From the NCBI RefSeq assembly GCF_036320965.1, contig NC_092228.1:11309262-11373261 (forward strand): DNA of 64,000 nucleotides, written 5' to 3'. Below are positions 27,234 through 38,674 of the stretch, piece by piece. A program made the translations under genes and the position numbers. The notes below the pieces were generated by a model. It searched no databases and was not told the origin of the DNA. It worked only from the letters and a program-made list of their open reading frames with translations. The DNA comes from Panulirus ornatus. Its lineage: Eukaryota; Arthropoda; Malacostraca; Decapoda; Palinuridae. Within the stretch, counting starts at the first letter, position 1. Each line of letters starts with the position of its first letter.

Positions 27234-27805
27234 TGATTGTATATACTGGGAACATCGTACAACAAGCCCTCGGGAGTAATATCTGTGCAACCAATGTACG
27301 AACTGGCGATACAAGTTGGTGAGATGCAAGCTAAAGGCTTATGAGAATTAGCGAGATGATGATCATGATGATGTTCAAAATGGAGAAAATAAATATGCGT
27401 TGCTTCCTGTCGTGTTAGGCGCTTAAATCGCCTAAATGATTGCGATAACTGTCACCTTGTTTTCCAGTCTAATGAACACGTCCAGAGAATAATTGATGAA
27501 TGGCTTATAATAGCCTCAATGCAATGTTTCTATTCATCAAATTTACAGTTTTCATTCACCCTTTTATTCTTAAAAGACGTGGGATTGATCAATTCCATTA
27601 AGAAGATAAAAGAATGAACCCATCACCCTATCTAGTCAACCCATCACCCTATCTCGTCAGGTCACAGTGTGTTGGGGGTAACCGAGGTCATATGCTAGTC
27701 GGTTGCAAAGGTTACTTGAAAAGTTTGATATTGTTAGTTTTTCTTTCCTTCTCTCTGCCACTCTCAAAGTGCCACACGAGACGGACCTACGATGGGCCAA
27801 AACTA
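27234..27805. other. Gene-free stretch
   Basis: AT-rich and unstructured, apart from a short duplication around 27614-27655 (CCCATCACCCTATCT twice). Confidence 0.5.
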
Positions 27806-28016
27806 TAGTGGGACTATGAGAATATGTCTAAGCAAAAGACATGAAGATATTGGGACTGTAAGAATGTGTCTAAGGAAAAGACATGAAGATACTGGGACAA
27901 TGAGAATACGTCTAAGCAAAAGACATGAAGATATTGGGACTGTAAGAATGTATCTAAGGAAAAGACATGAAGATACTGGGACTGTAACAATGTGTCTTAG
28001 CAAAAGACATAAGATA
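27806..28016 (+). repeat. 42-bp minisatellite, five units with 84-bp alternation
   Basis: Units share AAAAGACATGAAGATA. Consecutive units alternate between GTCTAAGCAAAAG and GTCTAAGGAAAAG versions, so the true period is 84 bp. 42 bp is 14 codons and the array is open in one frame on each strand. No protein family is recognisable, so I treat it as DNA repeat. Confidence 0.92.
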
Positions 28017-28119
28017 TTTCGCCTATTGTATATGACAGTCACTCTGTTACTGTTCATTAGTATCACTGAACGTTTAAATAGAACATTAAATTGAACGTTT
28101 AATAGAATTTACGATAACT

Positions 28120-28194
<75 letters not shown>
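28120..28194. repeat. (GA)n microsatellite
   Basis: About 37 GA units. Confidence 0.97.
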
Positions 28195-28197
<3 letters not shown>

Positions 28198-28485
28198 CCA
28201 CAACTCGATAATATGAAGCTGTCGAACTCAAAATTCATCAAATATATCGATAAATTTACATGACAACAGATCACACCTCCACTGGCACGTGTACACTTTT
28301 GTGAGGAACTGGTACATCAATAATAATCGGCCGTTTGGTGCGGGTAAAATACCCCGTCCCCTTACGAACGAGTTCGAAACGATCATCAGTCATCACCACA
28401 AGGTCTTGTCAAACTATGCTGAATTACGAGAAGCCCTGGCGCAGACATCACACGAGCGGCGGCGTCCGCTAGAATGCATCCGGGA

Positions 28486-28526
<41 letters not shown>

Positions 28527-28877
28527 CTAATGATCTATTTGTACTGTACTGTACGGGAGGGAGTTCTTCTGCACTCGTGGGGACCCATCTCTTCTTCGAT
28601 TATATTTGCTTACATTCATGTACGCTGTCTGCATTATCTTTGTCCTCGGTCATTCTCTCCCATTCATCGGCCACTCTCGTATTATAAAAGAACTTTATTA
28701 CATCTTCTTTTATCAAGATTCTCGCTTGATTTCATGTTCTGTCCTCTGAGCAACTTGCTCTGTCCTACATCATCTTGTCTTCGTCATCAATGTTTGAAAA
28801 ACGTAAATGGTTATGATTAGGTCACCACTCGTTCTTCTCTTTTCCTAAGGTGGGCAGATTTAAAGTCTTTCCCCATC

Positions 28878-28879
<2 letters not shown>
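28195..28879. other. Gene-free stretch with (GT)n
   Basis: (GT) tract at 28490-28524. The open frame 28289-28687 starts with about 65 residues of normal composition (with a SHERRRPLECIREE segment) before running through the GT tract. I recognise no family. Confidence 0.45.

Positions 28880-28950
<71 letters not shown>
28880..28950. repeat. (TA)n microsatellite
   Basis: About 35 TA units. Confidence 0.97.
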
Positions 28951-28954
<4 letters not shown>

Positions 28955-29202
28955 ATATGATTTGTTCATGCATATTCTCTGGAGAAGGAGATTCTAAATA
29001 GTTTTTTGTCCTGGAGTGTAAAACCTTACTGGTATGTTATTTACATATCATATTGTTTCGTGGTCGCAGGAGAACAGTAACTAGTCGTAAAGGTGCGCGG
29101 TACGTGGTGTTAAGTGGGAGGTGTAGCAGTGGTTTGGACAGGGGTGTGGCGACTGTGGAGGCCGACGGTTTCGCTATTGTTCCCTTCTCCTCGTCCTCCT
29201 CC

Positions 29203-29203
29203 G

Positions 29204-29235
<32 letters not shown>
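29203..29235. repeat. (CA)n microsatellite
   Basis: About 16 CA units. Confidence 0.95.
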
Positions 29236-29237
<2 letters not shown>

Positions 29238-29977
29238 ACAAAGCCCAAATGCCGATCTTGAATTAAGTTTCAGATCAAGGAAAAGAGATGAGAAGGGCGT
29301 CGCATGATGATCCTCGGGTCCAAAGACATTCTCATCTGTCAACCCCGACAATGAAAGCATTTATCTCGTGGTTCGAGAACACTCTCAACTCGCTGAAACT
29401 CTCTGACGAATAATTCCCCAGGTGTGTGTAGTCTCGGTTTAGCTCAGAGTCGATACTCCCTCCGTCAGGACGCGTGGCCACTTACAAATATACTTATCAC
29501 GACCATGAATCACTTCTTCACTGTATTACATAATTGTTTCGTACACATGAACGTATGTCCACACAATCCTAGTATGCTTTTAATTCACACTTATCAATAA
29601 AAAAGAATAAAAAAAACTGATAAATCTCCTTACATCTGCTATAGGTAAAGACTTGATGCGAGTGCACTTCAAGCGCCAATAGGACAAACAATATATGTGA
29701 GACTTTGCCTCACATGAGCAGCACTGAGCAAATACAATACTTGGAGTGTGGATTTATCCGTGGCTTGCGGAAGGGCGGGTCAGGATGTGATCAGAGATAG
29801 CCAGTTTACAGCCTCGACTATCATCTTGGGAACAAGTTATGCTAAATACTACAACACTCGTATCGTCAAGTTTACGGCTTGCAAGCAAGTAGCGACAGGA
29901 TGTCAAACAACAGCAGATTGTTTCAACTGTATCTTTTACAATACTGTATGTTAAAGCGAGTTTAATGATAGAACAAT

Positions 29978-29980
<3 letters not shown>
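29236..29980. other. Gene-free stretch
   Basis: No domain or structure recognised in the short frames. Confidence 0.5.
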
Positions 29981-30023
<43 letters not shown>

Positions 30024-30037
30024 AAGCGCGCGCGCGC
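29981..30037. repeat. (CA)n plus (GC)n tract
   Basis: About 20 CA units, a five-base spacer, then about six GC units, immediately before a tRNA-derived SINE. Confidence 0.94.
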
Positions 30038-30047
30038 TTGTGCTCAG

Positions 30048-30225
30048 GCCTCCGTGGTGTAGACGTCAGCGTTACTGACTACGAATCACCCGTCCACGGT
30101 CGAGCTCGCAATGGGTTCGAATCCTGGGCCCGGCAGTGGGCCTGGAAGACTGAAAATGCACACGGGGCAAATACACACAACACACACCGGGAGGGGTGAG
30201 GGGGTTGTGATGGTTTAAGTGAGCA
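30048..30225 (+). mobile_element. tRNA-derived SINE
   Basis: The head starts GCCTCCGTGGTGTAG. A Pol III A box (TGGTGTAGACG, 30055-30065) and a perfect B box (GGTTCGAATCC, 30114-30124) are present, followed by CCTGGGCCCGGC and an unrelated body. The A-B distance is longer than in an ordinary tRNA and the acceptor arms do not pair well, so it is a SINE head rather than a functional tRNA gene. The 3' limit is uncertain. Confidence 0.75.
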
Positions 30226-30342
30226 GGTAGTCTATACATCAAAACTGGGGTGACAGACTGCTCATGATGGTCACAGTGGTAGGGAATGGGGCTGCGTGTA
30301 CGAGTCTAGATGGGCTTGATGCGGTTGAGCTGATGAGTCGGG

Positions 30343-30343
<1 letters not shown>

Positions 30344-30401
<58 letters not shown>
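30344..30401. repeat. (GA)n microsatellite
   Basis: About 29 GA units. Confidence 0.96.
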
Positions 30402-30404
<3 letters not shown>

Positions 30405-30579
30405 TCGGAAGGGCTCGGAGCGGTTGAGCAGTCGGACTGAAGCTCAAGGGGAGGAGGGCCTCTCTGCTGGTGGTAGCTGGTGGGGGTGACGTTGCTCAGG
30501 AACCTTAGCTAAAATCTTCCTGAAATAAACGAGGGACACTTGCGTTGACGGACGCCAAAAATATCTCCAACACTATATC

Positions 30580-30905
30580 TCCCTCCCTACTCTAAACTTA
30601 TTTAATCCTCTTCCTTATCTTCAATACACTCTCCACCCTACCTTCACCACACACAGACTCCTCCTTTCACACTCTGAGCACTCCCTCCCTCTTTCTCCAC
30701 ATCTTTCAACCCCGTCTACCTTCCTCTCCCTCACTCCTTTTCCCGCATCCTGATCACTCCATCCCTCTTTCTAAACATCTTCAACTCCCTCTCCCTTCCT
30801 CTACCACACTCCCTCCTTCCCATCTTCTCAAGCCTCTCTCCTCCTTCCACATCATCTCCTACCTATCCTCAACACGGCCTACATCCTCCTCCTCCTCCTC
30901 TCCAT
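30580..30905 (+). repeat. Pyrimidine-rich tract with imperfect roughly 78-bp duplication
   Basis: Over 300 bp dominated by C and T on the plus strand. CACTCCCTCCCTCTTTCT near 30678 and CACTCCATCCCTCTTTCT near 30755 head two similar segments. Confidence 0.7.
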
Positions 30906-31198
30906 CACAACACGCCACCAAACTCCATCACTGTCTACCTTGGTCCATCTCTCCCATCATGACCATTAAACCTAATCAAGCATATTCTTCAAGAACCTGT
31001 TCTCTGACCATTCGTTCACACCTCGTGGTACTTCACTGACCGATCACTGATTACCAGTTAATCAAGCCTTCCATTCATCAAAATTTGTCTATGTAAAACC
31101 CGCCACAACCCAGGGGGTTTTTGGACAATGGCTAATACACAGCTTCACTTCAAATTCCACGACCCTCGTGCGATAAACAACGCACATCAGTCAAGGGT

Positions 31199-31235
<37 letters not shown>

Positions 31236-33449
31236 GAAATGAGAAGACTCGTACATGAAAGCCGGATCTAGCACCTGTTGATAATCGGTTCAGCACAAGT
31301 AAGATTATCGCGGCCTAAAAGCCACATCTGGATGATCAAAGCTTAACATCAAGCTTGATGCTGTACCAATGGACGGCTTATTCTAAGAGGAGGCCGGATT
31401 TACGCGAGCATTTCATTTACATTTATAAACTGGTATGTCCAACAGAATATCCACAATATGCGTATATATATATATATATTTGTGCTGCCAGCATAAATTT
31501 GACAAAACACTCGCCAGAAACTAAGCACAAAGATGAGGGTGTGTGTGTGTGTGTGTGTTTGTAAGAATGTGGCTATAAACCGTTTCTATAAATAACAAAC
31601 ACGAGAGTACGTCAACGCAAGCTATACGCCTTGCGATGCACATCTTAAAAATCCGGAGAGAGCCTCTTTGTATTCATAAAGGTTGACGATCGTAGCTCGA
31701 CACAAAAAGTTGATGTGTGTAGAAGTAGTTCCAGATGAAACTTATTCGTCAAAGTATATTCTTATATTTCAATGTAGAAACAACTCGCAGCTCCAGATGT
31801 GCTACACCAGTCTATGGGCAAGTCTGATGCTCTGTTCCCCTTTCGCCCATAACATTCTAACCTCAAAAGTAAACTCAAAATACGATATATATATATATAT
31901 ATAAGAAAGGCCACACGACTGTCAATTCTCAGAAATGAGTTAAAAGAAAAAGTTTCAGCCCCGAAGTCACCCAAAAGAACAGTGGTACACAGGGAGGTGG
32001 GGGATAAAGGCACTGAAATATGAGGAAACTGCGAAACCAGATACGCTAGAAATATTGAGAGCCGCCAGGACTGAGCCAGCTCAATTTTGCAACCCCTGGC
32101 GATGTTCACCTTTCAGATCCACGCGCCAAATATGACAGTGCCACACACACACAAACACACACACACACACACTGCTGGTGGTTAAGACGAGATGCTTTTT
32201 TCTTTCTATCTAAAACTAGCAACTTCAAACTAAGCCTATCTAGTTATTTCGAGCAGGACTGAGGCGGCACAGTAACCAAAGGGAGTGTCACCTTCTATGA
32301 TCTATTTCCGACCTCCCAGGTCAATTAGGATGGCAGACAGCGACGTCTTTTCTCCGTCCATATAAATCAGGGAACGAGATAGTCTTCCCAGGCAACGCTA
32401 TCACCACATCGCTCGAGAAATTTGCATGTGGAGGCGCGAAGGCCAACATGGGCGATCAGACACACTGGCGGTAACCGACCCTGTAATCCAGACCCCGCAG
32501 ACTCCATCCATTTTCCTCTTATAACTGATGAATCAAACGGTCGAGAGCCGGGGCCAATCGGGCGATCTCGGGCTCCCCTGGCGGTCAACACACTGCGTGA
32601 TGAGGAGTGAGGAGGGAGAGCGAGTGAGTGGAGGGGTTTCCTGGGTGCCCCACCACCACCACACTGCCACGGTGGCGTGGATGTGTGCTGGAGGGGGAGG
32701 AGGAGGGCTGTTTTCGGCACTACACCACTTTCCAGATGACGGGTCCTCAGCCCAGACTGTGGTTGGGTGGAGAACAACCCCCTTCATCCACGAAGACGGA
32801 AGGGAGAGACAGACGAAAGACAGAAGAGAGACACGGACCATACGAAAGACAGAAGAGAGACACGGACAGACACACAGACAGACCATGGCCTGGGAAACTG
32901 TCTTAAACCCCCGCCATATGAATGTATGGCGGGCGGGAGACTTAAACACCTTCACTGTCTGCCACATATTATGACGCGCACCAGGGAATCCAAACGCCCT
33001 TTACCAACATCGCTAAAATCTATACAGAATCGAAGATCCTTTTACAAATTAAATAATAAATCAGTTGTCAAATAATTCGTTCATCCAATGTAAGCGATAA
33101 AAGTTTGTCAATAATAAACACTTAAAAGAGGTTTATCAACGGTAAATATTGTTCAAGTTTTACGAAATGAAGTATCATACAATGACAGATTCAAGATAGT
33201 GAATATTGTACATAAAAAGAAATATCCCTTCCAATAAATAATGCATAAAAGATTTCACTACAGTGAATCTTTTACGTAATAAGTGTCCCCCACAGTGAAG
33301 TACGACATACAACCTTTCTTCCACTGAATACTGTAACCTTCCCAACACTGTACAGTGTAATAAATTCTTCCTGACAGTGAATAATGTAGCGAAAGCTTTT
33401 CCCGATAGAGAAACGAATGGTGCGACCCAAACCCTTACCTGAAGATACA
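30906..33449. other. Gene-free stretch
   Basis: Holds (CA) at 31202-31232, short (TA) at 31460-31478 and 31884-31902, and a GAAAGACAGAAGAGAGACAC duplication at 32815-32870. Overlapping open frames of 90-148 codons at 32367-32974 on both strands include CCACCA/GGTGGT-rich segments and match no family I know. Confidence 0.45.
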
Positions 33450-33840
33450 ACTTCCAGTACTCTCATCCACCCAAACACCTCCCCTCATCTGTGGATGAAA
33501 CTTCAGACTGCTCTCATCCACCCAAACACCTCCCCGCACCTGTGTCTGGAACTTCAGATTGCTATCATTCACCCAAACACCTCCCCACACAAGTGGATGA
33601 AACTTCTTATTGCTCTCATCCACCCAAACACCTCCCCAAACCTGTGCATAAAACTTCAGATTGCTCTCATCCACCCAAACACCTCCCCGCACCTGTGTCT
33701 GGAACTTCAGATTGCTATCATTCACCCAAACACCTCCCCGCACCTGTGGATGAAACTTCATATTGCTCTCACCCACCCCAGCCGTTCCCCGCACCTATGG
33801 CTACCACTTCCAATGCCCATCATCCAACTCAGTTTCTCTC
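33450..33840 (+). repeat. 51-bp minisatellite, seven to eight units
   Basis: Units share CATCCACCCAAACACCTCCC. The first full period is exact (33460 to 33511). Two unit types, GTGTCTGGAACTTCAGATTG and GTGGATGAAACTTC, are interspersed. 51 bp is 17 codons, so frames stay open on both strands (plus 33417-34030 in two frames, minus 33435-33794). The last units decay toward 33840. Coding is not supported because both strands are equally open. Confidence 0.92.
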
Positions 33841-34225
33841 CACGCATCATCCGGTTTATTTTCGACCTCGTATAAACAAGGTGCATTGCACGGTAACCGA
33901 GCTTAACGAGAGGCGCTGTGGCGAACACCGTTCCACTACATGCAGGGGGGCCGGGAGCATCACACGGGGAAGACCTAAACTAACACGGTCATTTCTGCCT
34001 CAAATAATCCCTGGTCCAAAACAGGTTTAAGGGAGGGTCTGAAATGAGGCGGGAGAGGCAGAGAGCACACCATGTGATAAGAGGATCTTTCCTCATTACA
34101 GCTAGGAACATTTTCTTTCATGTCGCTGAACACTGGAACAATGCAAGACATAGATAGCTGGGTTTTCTGATTGTGGGGATTAGTTTTATTAGCTGAGATG
34201 ACATGGGCAACTGTGGGGGTGGATG
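33841..34225. other. Gene-free stretch
   Basis: Mixed composition, nothing recognised. Confidence 0.5.
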
Positions 34226-34312
34226 AACAGCAGCGTTGACTGTGGACAGACTGCCGCAGCCACGTTTCGAACTTATGCGCTCGACCCTGGGCGGCCTGTG
34301 AAGTTTGAGGGC
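34226..34312 (-). mobile_element. Family D tRNA-like SINE fragment, copy 1
   Basis: Shares with 56159-56262 the ordered blocks GATGAACAG, GTTGACTG, GACTGCCGC, TTCGAAC-like and CTCGACCCTGGGC. On the minus strand AAGTTCGAAAC resembles a Pol III B box, so the sense direction is probably minus. Confidence 0.6.
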
Positions 34313-34352
34313 GCTATTTCTTATCAACGGCTACCCGAAAAGCTAGGAATTC

Positions 34353-34353
<1 letters not shown>

Positions 34354-34435
<82 letters not shown>

Positions 34436-34438
34436 GAG
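34354..34438. repeat. (GA)n microsatellite
   Basis: About 42 GA units with one GC interruption near 34423. Confidence 0.96.
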
Positions 34439-36900
34439 CTAACGTGCAAATACTCGCAAACGCAAAAAAGGGAAAATGGGTAGATAAACATACACACACA
34501 CAGGAAACATAAACAGAAAGGCACACACACACACACGTGTAAGTACTCTCTCTACAGCACATATACACACCAACCGAAAGATAAAGAAACAGACACACAC
34601 ACACAAACACATAAGCACGTTCTAACACAACACACCGGCCGATAAGCACACACATGAACAAACCTACACGCAAAAACATAAGGCCTTCTAGACAGAGAGC
34701 AGACTGAAATAATGGAGGGACTAGATCATGCATCCCTAAACTGCATTCTAAAAGGCGGTTTATGGTCTAACAACCTTAATGGCCCCGCCTGGCAGTTGAC
34801 AAACCAGCGTGTAAATCTGTAATGATCGCTGGTTTTAGAACTTCATTGCGGATCTACTCCACATAAACGCTATGAGGAGCAGACGTGGCCCATTTATGGA
34901 ACCGTTCATACACACGAATGGATAGCCCCATTATCAAGTTTTCTCTGTACTAATGAATAATCTGCGGAGCTAACCGCAGCGGAAGGGAACTGAAACGATG
35001 AACAAGTCCTTTCCACACTGGGATTAACTCTGGAACACAGTACACAGCACTACAGACGCGGCACATCTCGGGAATGTATCTTCTCTGAGGTAATTTGCAA
35101 CTTGGAACATTATCATGTCTGTTTGTTGACGGGGCGATTGGCGTCACCCGGGTGTAACCAGTCGGGGAAGTAATGCACCACCGTCATGACTCACTCCCAA
35201 GACAGCGAGCACAGACAAGTCTCTTCAGAAGGTCATGCTAATCACCAGTGGTGGAAGAAGTAGTGGCGTGACCACTGGTGGGTGGATCTGGGACATTACT
35301 GGCCAAATGAAAGAGGTCACTCATGCCCAAATGACAGGTTTCGTGTACTGATGCGTTGACTTGAGAATTTCCAACCGTTCGTATCTTCCCAGGAACACAG
35401 ATCTAAGCCTCCTCCCTGGAGAGCTCCCCTCCAGTCAGTGTAGCGAGGCTTCCCCCGCTCACACTTTCCCGTGGCGGAACACTCTCCACCGCACGAAGGT
35501 TGTCCATCTGAGCTTTATTTGTGCCGGTGTTGTGCCGCAGGTGTGGTGGTGTAGGGAGACGTGGTGTCATCATCTACCACAAGTACGACCCCAAGACACT
35601 ACTGATGTCCTCCAGCAGACAACGACCATTAGTTCTCCTTGTTATCTGTTCTTCCAGACAGGAGAGGCTCGGTCGTGGGCGCCGTCTTACCATCCTTCAC
35701 CAAAAAAAAAAAAAAAAGGTACCTTAACCTCCATCCAATAACTTCTATATACCATCATAAATTCAGCAAATCCCCTTCATTTTCTGCACTTAGCAACAGG
35801 TGGTGTTTCCAGTCCACACGTCACTGCAGTAGGTCATACGAAAATACCCCTCGCTCCTCCTCCATACAAAAACGCATCCTAGTGGTTCTCTTGTAATAAC
35901 AAACCGGTGCAATTAAGCCTAGGTGGTAACAAGACAAAAGCTGCAGAGACGAGGGAAGGTGGTGGACGAGGAAAATAAAAACCTCGCAGCGTTGCTGACC
36001 ATAAATGATCTCGTGTGGGGGAGGCAATGACCTCTGCTGCAGGTCGTCGTCCCCCCACCCTCCGTTATCCAGTATCAAAGCAAGGCGGCTTAATTACCCG
36101 CATCCCGAATTAAATCCCGAGTAATAAATTGCTCCGTGTACGTACGGGCGCGGCGAAGAGCAAGGGTATCTGCAGAGCACGGGGACGAGGAGGGGGTGAG
36201 GGAGCGCCCCCCCACGCCACAACTCATGCACCATACCAACCGACTGACAGGTCATTTGTTTGCAGGAGACTCTTAAAAGCATTCTTGGGATGGCCTGTGC
36301 CGCAACAACAGGGTGTGGAGGAGGGAGTTCTCAAATTATCATTACTCTTGTCTATAATCATGTCGTGACTACGGACTGAAGGAATGCCAAGTAGGCAGAA
36401 AGGTTGCGAGTGGCGTAACACAAACCTGAAATGATTCTTGAATGTTGGTTTGTGCACCTTTTTCCCAACTGGCCCTCGCTGGCCTCTGTACCATGACTAA
36501 ACCCGTGACACTCGACACGTGCACAGCAAAACTTAAGGACCGCTCACCGAAAGCCACGAACCAAAAGGCCGAGTCTGAGCAGGACGGTAATAACGCATAT
36601 CTACGCGGGGTAGCTATGTATGTGCTGCCGGAGGACCTCGCCTCTACCACCACCACCAGCTGGACCTTGACAGCCAAATGGGCCTGACCATTGTGGACAA
36701 AAAAAAAAAAAGGATAATTACCCAGAGCCTGCGGTACACTTCATCCTGGAGCAGCTGGTGTCCATACCAGCAGCTGCTGGAGGTGGAGGGACGCCACTCA
36801 TCATGACACTGTTCAGACTTCACCAGTAAGTCCCCAGAGAGGCGCGCGATCGCACGGGGTCCTCGAGACAAAACCTCACACCTATGTGAATGCCGTTAAG
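34439..36900. other. Gene-free stretch
   Basis: CA-rich patches at 34490-34620, A-runs at 35702-35717 and 36699-36711. No frame is convincingly coding. Confidence 0.5.
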
Positions 36901-36902
36901 TC

Positions 36903-37023
36903 AGCAGCTCGGTAGCTGGCGGCGATGAACGCGAAAAAGACACGCAGTTTTACCTATTAACGTATCATAGTAGCTTGCGGTGATGAACGCGAAAAGACAC
37001 GTAGTTTTACCCACTAACGTATC
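36903..37023 (+). repeat. Tandem duplication, about 58-bp unit
   Basis: GATGAACGCGAAAA and AGTTTTACC...TAACGTATCA occur twice in the same order, with a few substitutions between copies. Confidence 0.85.
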
Positions 37024-37620
37024 ACACAATCTTAAATAATACATTGCACAATCAGATAATACTTTTCTACGTATACATATGTGTCTGATGTATGTGTAAC
37101 ACTCTGCCATATATCATAAACGTGCTCACTACAGCGCTCTGCATATACCATAAATCGTGATATGTGTTCACACAATGTTCTTGGGATCTACACTCAATTA
37201 TCTGCTGCTTGGTCGTATTCTCGCTCCACTTTTGACCTGTCGCTCACAGAATGTGGTCCGAGTCAAATATCTTGCATATTTGTCGAGATCTTTCCATCAA
37301 ATGTCATGCATGATAATTTCTCTAAAATTGAGGGACGAAGTTTCGTACCCCCTTACGCAATCTGAAAATGCAAAACAGACTTCATAAAGTAACCTCCTGC
37401 ATCTCGCAGCAACCATCCTCAGTCGCCCAATAATGCACTCGCAAAACCCTAGCAAAGATACTCACTCGTTACGAGCAGAGTTACTGAAGAAAAACAATGC
37501 ATATAACTGAGTATGAAAGATCAACATGCAACACGTCTGCTCTCATTACAATACTATTGTACACAGAAATGTTACACGGAGGAGCGTAATGCAAACGCTG
37601 TACTCACCCTCGACCATACA
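37024..37620. other. Gene-free stretch
   Basis: AT-rich, no structure recognised. Confidence 0.5.
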
Positions 37621-37885
37621 TGACGTAAATTATGTTTACATCCTCTGTGTTTAAGCAAATAATGTTTGTGACTATCACATTTACGTAAATGATATGTTTA
37701 CATTCTCTATACTTGCGTAACTGTTGCATTCTACATCCTTAGTATTCACGTATATGTTTACATCCTCAGTGTTTACGTAAATGATATGTTTACATCCTCT
37801 GCATATATGTAAATGGTCCGTTTACATCCTCCATCTACGTACATGATATTTCCATCCTCTATATACGTAAATGATCAGTGTCCTC
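37621..37885 (+). repeat. Degenerate roughly 32-bp minisatellite
   Basis: GTTTACATCCTC recurs at 37756, 37788 and 37820 (exact 32-bp spacing) with older irregular units on both sides. Units contain TTTACGTAAAT-type palindromes. Confidence 0.82.
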
Positions 37886-38420
37886 GCTCTGTATTCACAA
37901 TTGTATGACCCCAAGCACTCCAACGTTTCGTAAACACACTCGCTCTTCAAAATGAATTTCGATGCGTCGCTCCTCCTCCTGCGTCGCTTGTTATACATAA
38001 ATATCCATTTCGTTGGTACAACAAGTGCTGGCACAAGAACACACACACACACTGTCACAGCTGAATCTGTACAATGCGCGCTCCTGTTCCTCTGCAATCC
38101 TCATAAATTTTAACTTCTTGTGTTCTCGACCATTCTCGTGAAGTTTTCTTTTTTGTTCTAGTGCAATTTTCACCGACGCTCTTCCACCGGAGTTTGATCA
38201 ACAGTTATGTGCTAATGAACAGATGGTTCCTGGAATCTTCATGCCTTCGCTGATAATGCTGCTAATAATCAACTAACTTTTTGTCTTCCCCTGTTAGACC
38301 CGGTTCGTTTCATTTATCAATTTTCTCTAATAAAACAGCTGTGTGCGTCGCGCACGCCTTTCCCTTACCCATCACAACTTTCCTTGTATGACTTTGTGTT
38401 CTTGACGATAGTTTAGACCT
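37886..38420. other. Gene-free flank of LINE copy 2
   Basis: Short (AC) at 38039-38051. No gene recognised. Confidence 0.5.
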
Positions 38421-38422
38421 CA

Positions 38423-38465
<43 letters not shown>
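38421..38465. repeat. (TA)n tract at the 3' end of LINE copy 2
   Basis: About 22 TA units directly against the LINE poly(A) (seen here as a T-run). Confidence 0.96.
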
Positions 38466-38483
<18 letters not shown>

Positions 38484-38503
38484 TTTTTTTTATACTTTGT
38501 CGC

Positions 38504-38517
38504 TGTCTCCCGCGTTT
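38504..38517 (-). other. 3'-terminal stem-loop of LINE copy 2
   Basis: Same CTCGC-AAAC-GCGGG stem-loop as copy 1 on the minus strand, about 20 bases from the poly(A). Limits are within a base or two. Confidence 0.6.
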
Positions 38518-38674
38518 GCGAGGTAGCGCAAGGAAACAGACGAAAGAAATGGCCCAACCCCCCCCATACACATGTACATACACACGTCCACACACGCAAT
38601 ATACATACCTACACAGCTTTCCATGGTTTACCCCAGACGCTTCACATGCCTTGATTCAATCCACTGACAGCACG

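Noticed and set aside
30048..30135. Functional tRNA gene
   Set aside because: A and B boxes are good but the acceptor stem does not close and the spacing is too long; called a SINE head instead.
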